Positions 1 to 7,949 of a stretch of DNA of 21,043 nt are shown here, in pieces. The stretch is taken from positions 1 to 21,043 of the forward strand of contig DAOLIQ010000061.1 in assembly GCA_035328465.1 (NCBI GenBank), in the 5' to 3' direction. A program made the position numbers and the translations under genes. Position 1 is the stretch's first letter, and every line of letters starts with the position of its first letter. The notes under the pieces are model-generated. The model saw only the letters and a program-made list of their open reading frames with translations. It was not told the origin of the DNA and ran no database searches. This DNA comes from JADJEI01 sp035328465. Its GTDB lineage: Bacteria > Bacteroidota > Ignavibacteria > Ignavibacteriales > Ignavibacteriaceae.

Positions 1-31
1 TTTATCATATCAAGCTGAAAAAAAGTAGTAA

Positions 32-415
32 CTATTGACCACTTGTTGAGTCAGTTTGCAAAGGAGTGTTGACTTCAGCTTTCAATGATGCTAACCAATC
101 TGCTAAAATGACTAATTCTTCATCAGAACCTTTATAAGCAATAGGATGATTTGCATCGTGCATTTTTTCCTGCTTGGTTATAAATAGTTTTATGAAATCT
201 GCATTGTGTCTGTCACCTACAAATGAAAGATCGGGTATATTCTTTTTAGGAGTTTTAGGAATTAATCCAAATGCTTCCATTGAATGGCAGCTTGTGCATT
301 TTGCATCCATAAAAAGCTTTTTACCGGCAGGTTCATCCTGAAAATATTGTTTCGTAAATCCTGTTAATATTAATATTGAGAAGAGAAGCAGGCTAATATT
401 AATTAATGTTTTCAT
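32..415 (-). CDS. Small periplasmic monoheme cytochrome c
   Basis: This 127-residue protein is a class I-like c-type cytochrome, expected to shuttle electrons in the periplasm. A hydrophobic signal segment covers residues 4-20. A single heme-attachment motif, CTSCH, lies at residues 40-44. Met85, in the context EKMHDANHP, is the best candidate for the distal axial ligand, and a C-terminal helix (about 99-112) resembles the last helix of the cytochrome c fold. I place the start at 415 because an AAGGA ribosome site lies 5 nt upstream and a signal peptide follows directly. A longer GTG reading to 541 would overlap the upstream gene and put about 40 unrelated residues ahead of the signal peptide. 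It sits 64 nt downstream of the cytochrome-porin gene in the same direction, which suggests it is that protein's soluble electron partner. The cytochrome assignment is firm; the partnership is inference. Confidence 0.9.
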   Translation of the reverse strand: MKTLINISLLLFSILILTGFTKQYFQDEPAGKKLFMDAKCTSCHSMEAFGLIPKTPKKNIPDLSFVGDRHNADFIKLFITKQEKMHDANHPIAYKGSDEELVILADWLASLKAEVNTPLQTDSTSGQ

Positions 416-434
416 CGCATTCCTTGTAAGATAA

Positions 435-461
435 AACGGGAAGTCGTTATCGCTTCCCGTT
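435..461 (-). terminator. Intercistronic hairpin between cytochrome-porin and cytochrome c genes
   Basis: A perfect 9-bp inverted repeat, AACGGGAAG / CTTCCCGTT, encloses a 9-nt loop. On the minus strand it is followed by a short, imperfect T run (TTTTATC). It lies about 20 nt after the porin stop codon and ahead of the ribosome site of the cytochrome. The T run is weak for a full terminator, so it may be an attenuator or an RNA-stabilising or processing hairpin that sets unequal expression of the two genes. Confidence 0.55.
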
Positions 462-479
462 GTAATTGAATAATTAGTT

Positions 480-1751
480 CTAGAACATTGTTCTGATGTT
501 AAGATAAAATTTAGAAACTTTAAGATCTGCATCCTTATCACTTATATCAGCTTCGTAGTAAGCAGTAGTTCTGATATTTTCGTTAATGATATAAGTTAAA
601 GCAGGAACGATTCTCTGGTAGTCAAGAATTTTAACACCATCAACTTCATTATCAGAAGAATAGCTGTCAAAATGAACTGCAGCATGCCACTTTTCGTTAA
701 TCATATAACCACAATCTAAAGCGATACCGTTAAATTTAAAATCTTCAGTCGGGTTGGCGACTAATGACCAGTTATCATCCTTCGCTATAATATAAGCGGC
801 TTGAAGATCAAGACCTTTCCATCTTAAATTAAGTTGTGGTGATATTCTGTTAAAGCTATTTTCCATTTGTGCACTTGTTCCAGTTCCTTTAGTATCTGTG
901 CCTGTGTAATAATGAATTGTAAATGTGCTGCCGCTTAAATCTTTGCTTACAGTTTCAGGAAGATTAAATACCAACCCACCCCATACATTAAAGAATTGAT
1001 TTATCTGACCTGCGGAAGTTCCGGGAGAAATACCTGCATAAACAGTAACCCATTCATTATATCCGAAATATTGAAAGCCGGGTCTTGCAGACGACATATC
1101 AACTGAAGTTTCGCCTTTTCCGTTGGAAGATTTAATTAACATTGCCTCACCCTTTAAAGCAGGTAATTGGGGAAGCCTGTTAGGATAAGAAGCAAATTCA
1201 ATTGGAGAAATATTACCAATTTGTAAGTTAGCTGCCCTTGTTCCAAAAAGATTTGTCAGGTTGAAATAGAACCAGTTAAACTTGAAACTGCTTTTTGAAT
1301 ATTCTAACTCTGAAAAGAAAGAAATGTCTTTGTAGATAGAACCTGCAATAAACATCTGAGCCCAAATAGGGTTAGCTAATGTAATTTTTGTTGTTTTATC
1401 TGATGCAGAATCTTTTTGTAGTGTATTTGTTTCAAGCATAAATGGGGTCATATTTAATCTGAAACCAAATAAATTACTTACTTCATCTAATAATACTCCG
1501 CCCGAATTAATTGGGTAAGCGTCTTCAAAATTTGTATTGTAAGTATTCATCATTTGGTATCCATTTTTCAAGAATTCCTGTCCAAAGGCATTCAATCTTG
1601 GGAAAACAGTATGACAACTGCTGCAGGACATTCCAAATTTTCTTGCCCATTGGCTTGTTGCGTTTGTATCATTCGAAAAGACAACTATCATAATAACTAT
1701 GATAGGTAGAAGAGCAGAAAAGAATCTGCGGAAAGTAGAACGTGGTTGCAT
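480..1751 (-). CDS. Cyc2-like fused monoheme cytochrome / outer-membrane porin
   Basis: This 423-residue protein has a signal peptide (hydrophobic core about 10-26, likely cleaved near residue 31). Right after it comes one heme motif, CSSCH, at 43-47, in the context WARKFGMSCSSCHTVFPRLN followed by AFGQEFLKNGY. The remaining roughly 350 residues alternate polar and hydrophobic short segments typical of a transmembrane beta-barrel, and the protein ends in Phe (NIRTMF), the usual outer-membrane insertion signal. An N-terminal heme domain of about 40 residues joined to a barrel, with the G-x-x-C-x-x-CH...FP-x-L...FG...F...GY pattern, is the layout of the Cyc2 family, which moves electrons across the outer membrane in iron oxidisers. 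The length (about 390 mature residues) fits. A good ribosome site (AGAGG) precedes the start. The substrate cannot be told from sequence; family members in this lineage are poorly characterised, and a plain porin with a heme tag is the alternative. Confidence 0.72.
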   Translation of the reverse strand: MQPRSTFRRFFSALLPIIVIMIVVFSNDTNATSQWARKFGMSCSSCHTVFPRLNAFGQEFLKNGYQMMNTYNTNFEDAYPINSGGVLLDEVSNLFGFRLNMTPFMLETNTLQKDSASDKTTKITLANPIWAQMFIAGSIYKDISFFSELEYSKSSFKFNWFYFNLTNLFGTRAANLQIGNISPIEFASYPNRLPQLPALKGEAMLIKSSNGKGETSVDMSSARPGFQYFGYNEWVTVYAGISPGTSAGQINQFFNVWGGLVFNLPETVSKDLSGSTFTIHYYTGTDTKGTGTSAQMENSFNRISPQLNLRWKGLDLQAAYIIAKDDNWSLVANPTEDFKFNGIALDCGYMINEKWHAAVHFDSYSSDNEVDGVKILDYQRIVPALTYIINENIRTTAYYEADISDKDADLKVSKFYLNIRTMF

Positions 1752-1781
1752 ATATAACCTCTATTTTATTAAGAAAGTAAT

Positions 1782-1797
1782 TATGGCATTTGCCATA
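1782..1797. promoter_or_regulatory. Operator-like dyad upstream of the cytochrome-porin gene
   Basis: A perfect 7-bp inverted repeat, TATGGCA-TT-TGCCATA, sits 31-46 nt upstream of the porin start codon, where a dimeric regulator could block or assist transcription. It does not match the CIRCE, FNR/CRP or LexA consensus that I know. The flanking interval (1752-2009) is very AT-rich, and I could not fix a convincing promoter in it. Confidence 0.35.
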
Positions 1798-2009
1798 TAG
1801 TTAATTAGTTTTTCAGTATTAAGTATTTATTTAAAGCACATTCATTAAAACGACTTTGAATAATCAACTAATATGCCAAATGAAATATTGCTAAAAATAG
1901 AAATTTCAAATATTCTAAATAAATTTTTCTAAACTAAGAGATAAAATAACAAAAGTCTTCTCAAAGCTAAGAATTGGTGATAATCCAATTTCACAATAGA
2001 AATAATAAA

Positions 2010-2378
2010 TTATTCAGAGTTGTCTCTGTTCACTGTTTCCATAGAGAAAGCAGGAATGCACACTGCGATATATTCTGCACCGTCCTGGTAGGGAGTGCTG
2101 TACTGAATCCACTCCCCTTTCTTAGTTAGAATAGCACTTCCGGCTTTAATTTCAAAAGTCTCATTTTCAGTTTTAACGCAAAGAGTTCCTTTCAGTACTA
2201 AAGTATATTCGTTAAACGCCGGGCGCTGTCCCGGTTCAACCCACCCTTGAGGGCTTTTCATTTTTGCAATGCTTACTTCATCTGTGGAAGAATTGACTCT
2301 TCCAAAATATTCTTCAATGATTTTGGTCTGGTTCCCTGCAGCTTCTATCACTGAAGGAAAATTTTTTATAACCGGCAT
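2010..2378 (-). CDS. Cupin-fold protein lacking the usual metal-binding histidines
   Basis: This 122-residue single-domain cupin has cupin motif 1 at about 49-64 (PGQRPAFNEYTLVLKG) and motif 2 at about 79-95 (AGSAILTKKGEWIQYST). The two histidines expected in motif 1 are replaced (Gln51, Pro53); only Glu57 is kept, and the motif 2 histidine is also absent. The C-terminal block EYIAVCIPAFS is, to my knowledge, conserved in a subfamily of small cupins of this kind, some labelled EutQ-like, so the loss is probably a subfamily trait, not decay. It may bind a small organic ligand without a metal, or use an atypical site. It begins 16 nt after the stop of the T9SS protein gene, so co-transcription is likely, though no functional link is obvious. 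The ribosome site is weak (AGAAAG). The fold is fairly certain; the function is unknown. Confidence 0.8.
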   Translation of the reverse strand: MPVIKNFPSVIEAAGNQTKIIEEYFGRVNSSTDEVSIAKMKSPQGWVEPGQRPAFNEYTLVLKGTLCVKTENETFEIKAGSAILTKKGEWIQYSTPYQDGAEYIAVCIPAFSMETVNRDNSE

Positions 2379-2394
2379 ATTTTTCTTTCTGAAA

Positions 2395-5172
2395 TCATTT
2401 CATTAAAACTATTTTCTTTATTTCCCTGATTGATTTTTGATTATCTGCATCACGAACATCAAAGAAATAAAAATAAATTCCGGAAGCAATATTCTCTGCA
2501 TTCCATTCAACTTCATAATTACCTGCACTCAGTTGTTCATCCACGAGTGTTGCGATCTGCTGCCCAACTGAATTAAAGATAGTCAGCTTAACTTTGCTGC
2601 TCCCGGCAAGTGTAAAATTTATTTTTGTAGAAGGATTGAACGGATTAGGATAATTCTGCGAAATAGTAATTTCTGTGGGGAAGAAATTAACATCAGCAAA
2701 AACGATATCAGAATACTCATAACTTCCGCTGAAATCAATTTGCTTTAAGCGATAAAGTATCCTGCCCTGATAATTAAAATTGGATAGATCATCGGTAAAA
2801 GAATAACTTTTTATTTCGGTAGTCGTTCCGCTGCCGGCAATAAAAGCAATTGATTCCCACTCTTCATTTTTTAACTTTCGTTCGATTTGAAATCCACTAT
2901 TGTTGGTTTCGGTAGCAGTCTGCCAATTCAATAATATCGATCTATCAACGAGATGGCTTGAGAAATTAGCAAGCTCAACCGGAACAGTGAAATCAATGAA
3001 TGCCTCAAACACACCCCTTCCATGCGTACCTGCACGAAGCATTTTTGAAGTCGGCGAATAATCGAGATGAAGAATAACTGTATTAGGCAGACCGTTTGTA
3101 ATTTCTGTCCAGTCGGTTCCATCATTTTGTGTATAAAAAACACCGATGTCAGTTGCAACAAAATAAGTTTTAGGATTTGAAGAATCTTCAGTATAAATAT
3201 AAATATCATTTACAGGAGTATCAGGGAGATTGCCTGAAATACTTATCCAATGTTCAGCACCGTCCGTTGATTTATAAACTTTACTTCCGCCAAACCCGGA
3301 AAGAGTTACAAATACAGTTTGCGCATCATCGGGGTGAACATATATTGAACTGATATACTTATTCGGAAGTCCATTCGTTTTATTAGTGAAAGTTGCCCCG
3401 CCGTCTGTTGATTTATATAATTGATTGTATGTTGAAGCAAAAATTATTTGAGGATTAGTTTTGCTGATTGCAAGCTGTTCAACAGCACTTGTGCCGTTGA
3501 TATTATCAGAAATTGCTGTCCACATCAAAGCATTGTTTGTCGTTTTATAAAGCTTTTGTCTTGCTGTAAAGAAAGTTGCATCAATGGTGGGGTGAGAAAT
3601 AATGGGTGCAACCCATGCCGCATTTTCAGAAGAACTGATACCGTTTGTAGCTCCGCTCCACGAAGCGCCGCCATTCAAAGTCTTTACAAGTCCATTGAAC
3701 TGCGATTCACCAAGAACAACGTCCTCATTAAATGGATTAAAACAAACTTCTCCGCCGTCTCCTCCAAAAGCTGCTGCCCAGTTTATTGTTGAATGCGTCT
3801 GCTGAGTTCCATTATCCTGAGTACCGCCAAGGATCCATCCAGTCTCGAAGGGAGAGGCAGTAATACGATAAAACTGAGTCAATGTTAATCCCGCATTAAG
3901 ATTTGTAAAAGAATTTCCATTATCTGTAGTTCTATAAATCCCGCCATCGTTGGTAACAATAAAAGTGTTTTCATCACCGGGATGGAAGAAAAGAAAATGC
4001 TGATCAACATGGACACTGCCGCCGGCATATCCATTCGTTATATTTTCAAAAGTAGTTCCGCCGTTAGTTGATCTAAAAACATCAATAGCACCGCAATATA
4101 CTTTGTCAGGATTTTTTGGATTTACTCTTAAGTACAAATCATACCATGCTTGAGAGCCGCCATCAAGATTGGATAAGATTTGTGTCCAGTTCACACCAAA
4201 GTTTGAAGATTTATAAATATTTACTACACCCCCGCCATAAACTGCGGCATACATAAAAGCAGGATCAGATTTACATAAATCAAAGTGGGTTCTTTCGCCT
4301 GTTCCTAATCCTGTTGAGAAAGTTGAAAAACTTGTACCACCGTCAAGCGATCTTCTAATGCCTATTCCTGAACCTACTGCAAATGCTGTATCACCGGAAG
4401 GTGAAAATAAAACATCGTCAACTCTTCCGGCAAGTAGTACAGTCCACGAAAGCCCGCTGTCTGAACTTCGGTAAAGACCATTGTAGCCAAGAGCCGCTAA
4501 TATTTCGTTTGATCTGCCCGGGCGATAAACGATTCTTGAGAAATAAGAGCTTGAAGGTAATCCGCTGGTTATTTGTGTCCAGCTTGAACCGCCGTCAGTT
4601 GATCTTAACAGCCCCCTTCCATAATAAGAAGCGCCGCTGTAAGTAGCCTCGCCAGTTCCTGCAAGAATTATATTTGGATTTTGGGGGTTAAGAACAATAG
4701 CACCCATCGCAAGTGAAGCCTCGTTATCTGTAAGCGGAGTCCAGGTTGATCCTGCGTCGGTAGTCTTCCAAACTCCTCCGTTCGCCGGTCCGACATAAAT
4801 AATATTTGGATCGGTCGGATGATATGCACCGGTAACAATTCTGGAAGAAATATTTCCATAATTAAAATAATAGCCGGGCGTTGGTCCAAGACTAACCCAG
4901 GCAAAATCAAACCCATCATTTAAATTTTGCTGACGAAGTTCCTCACGTTGAAGTAAAGAATTGCTGTATGCATCATCGGGAATTTTGTCGAATGGATAAG
5001 CGCGCTGCTGATAAAACCACCATTCTCTTGAAAATGCCTTTGTGTTCTTAACATAATCCGGAGCCTGCGAATAAACAGTATTTCCCGGTATTTGGTTTTG
5101 AATACTAACCTGGGAGTATGATGTTAAAACAAAAATTAGCAACCATGCAAATGACAAAAATAACTTTTTCAT
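2395..5172 (-). CDS. T9SS-secreted Asp-box (sortilin/BNR-like) beta-propeller protein
   Basis: This is a 925-residue exported protein. Residues 1-20 are a signal peptide ending at SYSQ. Residues of about 80-725 hold twelve Asp-box-like motifs of the form S/T-x-D-x-G-x-x-W/F (for example STDGGSSWTQI, STDGGATFTNK), which mark the blades of Vps10/sortilin or BNR-type beta-propellers. A fibronectin-III-like linker domain follows (about 730-830), then a type A type IX secretion sorting domain (about 831-925) with NYPNPFNPST and a final GIYFYFF strand. The product should cross the outer membrane through T9SS and be secreted or anchored at the surface; no T9SS machinery gene is in the window. Propellers of this kind bind ligands or cleave glycans, but I see no decisive catalytic residues. 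The start is supported by an AAGGG ribosome site. The ligand is unknown. Confidence 0.92.
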   Translation of the reverse strand: MKKLFLSFAWLLIFVLTSYSQVSIQNQIPGNTVYSQAPDYVKNTKAFSREWWFYQQRAYPFDKIPDDAYSNSLLQREELRQQNLNDGFDFAWVSLGPTPGYYFNYGNISSRIVTGAYHPTDPNIIYVGPANGGVWKTTDAGSTWTPLTDNEASLAMGAIVLNPQNPNIILAGTGEATYSGASYYGRGLLRSTDGGSSWTQITSGLPSSSYFSRIVYRPGRSNEILAALGYNGLYRSSDSGLSWTVLLAGRVDDVLFSPSGDTAFAVGSGIGIRRSLDGGTSFSTFSTGLGTGERTHFDLCKSDPAFMYAAVYGGGVVNIYKSSNFGVNWTQILSNLDGGSQAWYDLYLRVNPKNPDKVYCGAIDVFRSTNGGTTFENITNGYAGGSVHVDQHFLFFHPGDENTFIVTNDGGIYRTTDNGNSFTNLNAGLTLTQFYRITASPFETGWILGGTQDNGTQQTHSTINWAAAFGGDGGEVCFNPFNEDVVLGESQFNGLVKTLNGGASWSGATNGISSSENAAWVAPIISHPTIDATFFTARQKLYKTTNNALMWTAISDNINGTSAVEQLAISKTNPQIIFASTYNQLYKSTDGGATFTNKTNGLPNKYISSIYVHPDDAQTVFVTLSGFGGSKVYKSTDGAEHWISISGNLPDTPVNDIYIYTEDSSNPKTYFVATDIGVFYTQNDGTDWTEITNGLPNTVILHLDYSPTSKMLRAGTHGRGVFEAFIDFTVPVELANFSSHLVDRSILLNWQTATETNNSGFQIERKLKNEEWESIAFIAGSGTTTEIKSYSFTDDLSNFNYQGRILYRLKQIDFSGSYEYSDIVFADVNFFPTEITISQNYPNPFNPSTKINFTLAGSSKVKLTIFNSVGQQIATLVDEQLSAGNYEVEWNAENIASGIYFYFFDVRDADNQKSIREIKKIVLMK

Positions 5173-5276
5173 TTTGAACCCTTTTTAGATTATTCTTCAG
5201 ATAAATATTTTAGCTTTTATTGTTCTTATATAGATTGAAGCAGTATTTATTAATTTAAACTCAAACGAAAATTAGG

Positions 5277-5292
5277 ACAATATATTTATTGT
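5277..5292. promoter_or_regulatory. AT-rich dyad in the divergent interval ahead of recQ
   Basis: ACAATA-TATT-TATTGT is a perfect 6-bp inverted repeat in the 170-bp divergent interval between the T9SS protein gene and recQ. It may be an operator for either gene, but in sequence this AT-rich a match of this size can arise by chance. I could not place a confident promoter in the interval. Confidence 0.15.
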
Positions 5293-5342
5293 TTCAATTT
5301 TAATTTTAATAAAGAGAAATATATTTAATCTCAATTCGACAA

Positions 5343-7949
5343 ATGCAATTAGAGCAGCACTTAGAAACATTATTTGGTTACAGTAGTTTCAGACCTGGAC
5401 AAAAAGAAATTATCGAGGCGATTTTAAGCAGACAAAATGTACTCGCGATACTTCCCACTGGCGCCGGCAAATCTATTTGTTATCAGCTCCCTTCTTTGAT
5501 CAGTGAACGATTTTCAATTGTGGTTTCACCATTAATCGCATTGATGAAAGATCAGGTTGATTCGATGAAGATCAATCCCAATCCTGCAGCCTTTATTAAT
5601 AGTGCAATGTCCTTTAAGGAGTCGGAAGAAACTCTGAGGAATATTTCCTTCGGCAAAATAAAAATATTATATCTCGCCCCGGAGAAATTAGAGAATCGGC
5701 AATTTGCAGAAACAATAAAGTCGCTCAATCCTAATTTTATTTTCATTGATGAAGCACACTGCATAAGCGAATGGGGGCACAACTTCAGACCGAGTTACAC
5801 GAAGATAAAAGAGTTTACCAATTATCTCAGTGTGAAAAATATTTCGGCATTTACTGCAACTGCTACTCCGGAAGTTGCCAAAGATATAATCGAACAACTC
5901 GGGCTGATCGAACCAAAAATATTTGTCCGCGGTTTTGAAAGGGATAATATTTCAATCAATATTATTAAAACAAAAAAGAAAAAAGAAAACTGTTTACAGA
6001 TTCTCGCAGAACATGGAACTCCTGCAATTGTTTATACTTCTTCGCGAAAACGTGCTGAAGCCATTAGTGAATTTTTACTAATGAATAAATTTAAAAGTAC
6101 ATACTACCATGCTGGTTTGCTTCCTGAAGTTAGAAAAAAAGTTCAGGAGGATTTTATAAGCAATAAGACATCTGTAATATGTGCGACTAATGCATTCGGA
6201 ATGGGGATAGATAAAGGAGATATTCGGCTTGTTCTTCATTATAATTCCCCCGGCTCAATTGAAAATTATTACCAGGAAATCGGCAGAGCCGGAAGAGATG
6301 GCAATCCTTCTCACGCGTATCTTCTTTATGATGACTCGGACATGGATATTCACAAATATTTTATCCGAAACTCTTATCCGGATAAAGAAACGATAATGGG
6401 GATTTATGATTCAATTTGCGATTTCGGAAAAGTTGCAGTTGGAAATATTTCTTCCAAAGAGATTCCAATTGATTTAGATTTTATCAAGGTCACCACACAA
6501 AAACAAATAAGCAGAGGACTTGTTTATTCTGCTTTGAATTCTCTTGAGGGTGGTGGTTATCTGAAACTAATTTCTGATCTTGAAAGAAAGGATTCAATTC
6601 AATTTCTAATGGATAAGAACCGGCTTAGAAATTTTGTCAAGCAAACCGAAAATATTTTTTTTAAAGAAATAATTTTGTACTTGCTAAGATTTTTTAGCGG
6701 GGAAATATTCCAGAAGGAAGTTCGGATAAGCCTTACTGAGATAAGTCAAGAAACAAACATCGTTGTTAATCTGTTAACCGAATCATTAATCCATTTAGAC
6801 AATTTTGGAATTATCAGTTTTTATCAAAGTCTTACTAAAGAGAGTACAAAAATGCTCTCACCAAGAATTCCATCCAAAGAATTGAAACTGAATTTTAAAA
6901 GAATTAACGAAAGCTTTCTAAATCAACACAACAAAGTTGAGAAGATGACAGAACTTATCCATAGCACTGATTGCCGTTTTAAATTTATATTAAATTATTT
7001 TGGCGAAACTGTCCCGGATTATCACTGTGGGAAATGTGATAATTGCACGACAAGAACTCAGCTGCCGTCAAACTCAGTTCAATATATTTCGGAATTAATT
7101 CTAAGAACACTATTTGAATCGAAGGATGAATTAAACGAACGAAATATTATTTCAATTTTACGAGGATCAGTTAAAAAAGAAAAGTATAACTCAATAAATA
7201 CATTTGGTGTTTGCAGAAATTACGAAAAGCAGGAAATACTATCTGTGCTTTTTAGATTAGTGGAATCAAAATTAATTACCAAAGGGGTGGGAGATCAAAT
7301 AAACCTTACAGAACAAGGATTTGAAAGAATCAAACAACTTGGGCTTCATAAAGTTAATAATCCAAAAACAGACTATGAAGATAATCTTGAATTATTCAAT
7401 AATCTAAGAACTATAAGACAGGAGGTATCAAAAAAATTTATTCAGACTCCGAACTTAATTTGTCCGGACGAAGTATTGAGCAATATTGCAAAGAGTAAAC
7501 CTAAGAATAGAGAGCAATTTTTAGCGTTGAAAGGAACGAATGAGCGAATGTTCACAAAAATTGGCAGCGAAGTTATCAAAGCTGTTTTGGCTAATGAAAG
7601 AATGCACAACAACAATCAAATAATTACTCCGGCAAAAAAAATTCCGTCAAGCATTGCTGAAACTTACAATCTGATAAAAGGAGGGTACACATTAAAAGAT
7701 ATTGCTTCGATGCAGAACTTAACTCAAGCAGTAATTTCAATGCAGGTAGAAACAATCTTAGGCTTTGAACCCGAAGTTGAGATTAAAAATTTGATCCCTG
7801 CCGAGACTTACTCTATCATAAATCAAAAGATAAAAAAAGGAATAATAGACTTGAAAGAATTGAAAAGTAAACTGCCTGCTGAAGTTACATATCCGATGAT
7901 TAGAATAGTTTTAGCGAAGGCTAAGGTTTTGGAGTTTCTTTCTTCTTGA
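5343..7949 (+). CDS. recQ: ATP-dependent DNA helicase RecQ with C-terminal HTH domain
   Basis: This 868-residue superfamily 2 helicase unwinds DNA 3'-5' in recombination and fork repair. Visible in order: Walker A PTGAGKS (38-44), DEAH box (about 136-139), the RecQ aromatic-rich loop SEWGHNFRP (about 142-150), TATAT motif III (171-175), motif VI QEIGRAGRDG (311-320), zinc cysteines (about 545, 563, 566, 569; CGKCDNC), an HRDC-like helical domain (about 680-750) and a helicase-type helix-turn-helix (about 772-862; TLKDIASMQNLTQAVIS). Between motif VI and the zinc site lie about 200 residues, far more than the gap in the E. coli enzyme; this winged-helix-like insert is known in Bacteroidota RecQ proteins. 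The start matches the family N-terminus, but no clear ribosome site precedes it. The last 29 bases overlap the convergent lipoprotein gene. Confidence 0.95.
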   Translation: MQLEQHLETLFGYSSFRPGQKEIIEAILSRQNVLAILPTGAGKSICYQLPSLISERFSIVVSPLIALMKDQVDSMKINPNPAAFINSAMSFKESEETLRNISFGKIKILYLAPEKLENRQFAETIKSLNPNFIFIDEAHCISEWGHNFRPSYTKIKEFTNYLSVKNISAFTATATPEVAKDIIEQLGLIEPKIFVRGFERDNISINIIKTKKKKENCLQILAEHGTPAIVYTSSRKRAEAISEFLLMNKFKSTYYHAGLLPEVRKKVQEDFISNKTSVICATNAFGMGIDKGDIRLVLHYNSPGSIENYYQEIGRAGRDGNPSHAYLLYDDSDMDIHKYFIRNSYPDKETIMGIYDSICDFGKVAVGNISSKEIPIDLDFIKVTTQKQISRGLVYSALNSLEGGGYLKLISDLERKDSIQFLMDKNRLRNFVKQTENIFFKEIILYLLRFFSGEIFQKEVRISLTEISQETNIVVNLLTESLIHLDNFGIISFYQSLTKESTKMLSPRIPSKELKLNFKRINESFLNQHNKVEKMTELIHSTDCRFKFILNYFGETVPDYHCGKCDNCTTRTQLPSNSVQYISELILRTLFESKDELNERNIISILRGSVKKEKYNSINTFGVCRNYEKQEILSVLFRLVESKLITKGVGDQINLTEQGFERIKQLGLHKVNNPKTDYEDNLELFNNLRTIRQEVSKKFIQTPNLICPDEVLSNIAKSKPKNREQFLALKGTNERMFTKIGSEVIKAVLANERMHNNNQIITPAKKIPSSIAETYNLIKGGYTLKDIASMQNLTQAVISMQVETILGFEPEVEIKNLIPAETYSIINQKIKKGIIDLKELKSKLPAEVTYPMIRIVLAKAKVLEFLSS

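Noticed and set aside
416..541. Longer GTG-started form of the small cytochrome
   Set aside because: It would overlap the 3' end of the porin gene and place about 40 residues ahead of a normal signal peptide; the ATG at 415 has a good ribosome site.
1972..1990. AATTGG / CCAATT inverted repeat after the cupin gene as a terminator
   Set aside because: The stem is short and AT-rich with no T run; it may be chance.
3448..3805. Open frames on the plus strand inside the T9SS protein gene
   Set aside because: They are opposite-strand shadows of a gene with strong domain evidence and show no recognisable protein features.
3000..4800. Possible tandem DNA repeats
   Set aside because: The periodicity comes from degenerate Asp-box protein motifs; the nucleotide sequence is not repeated.
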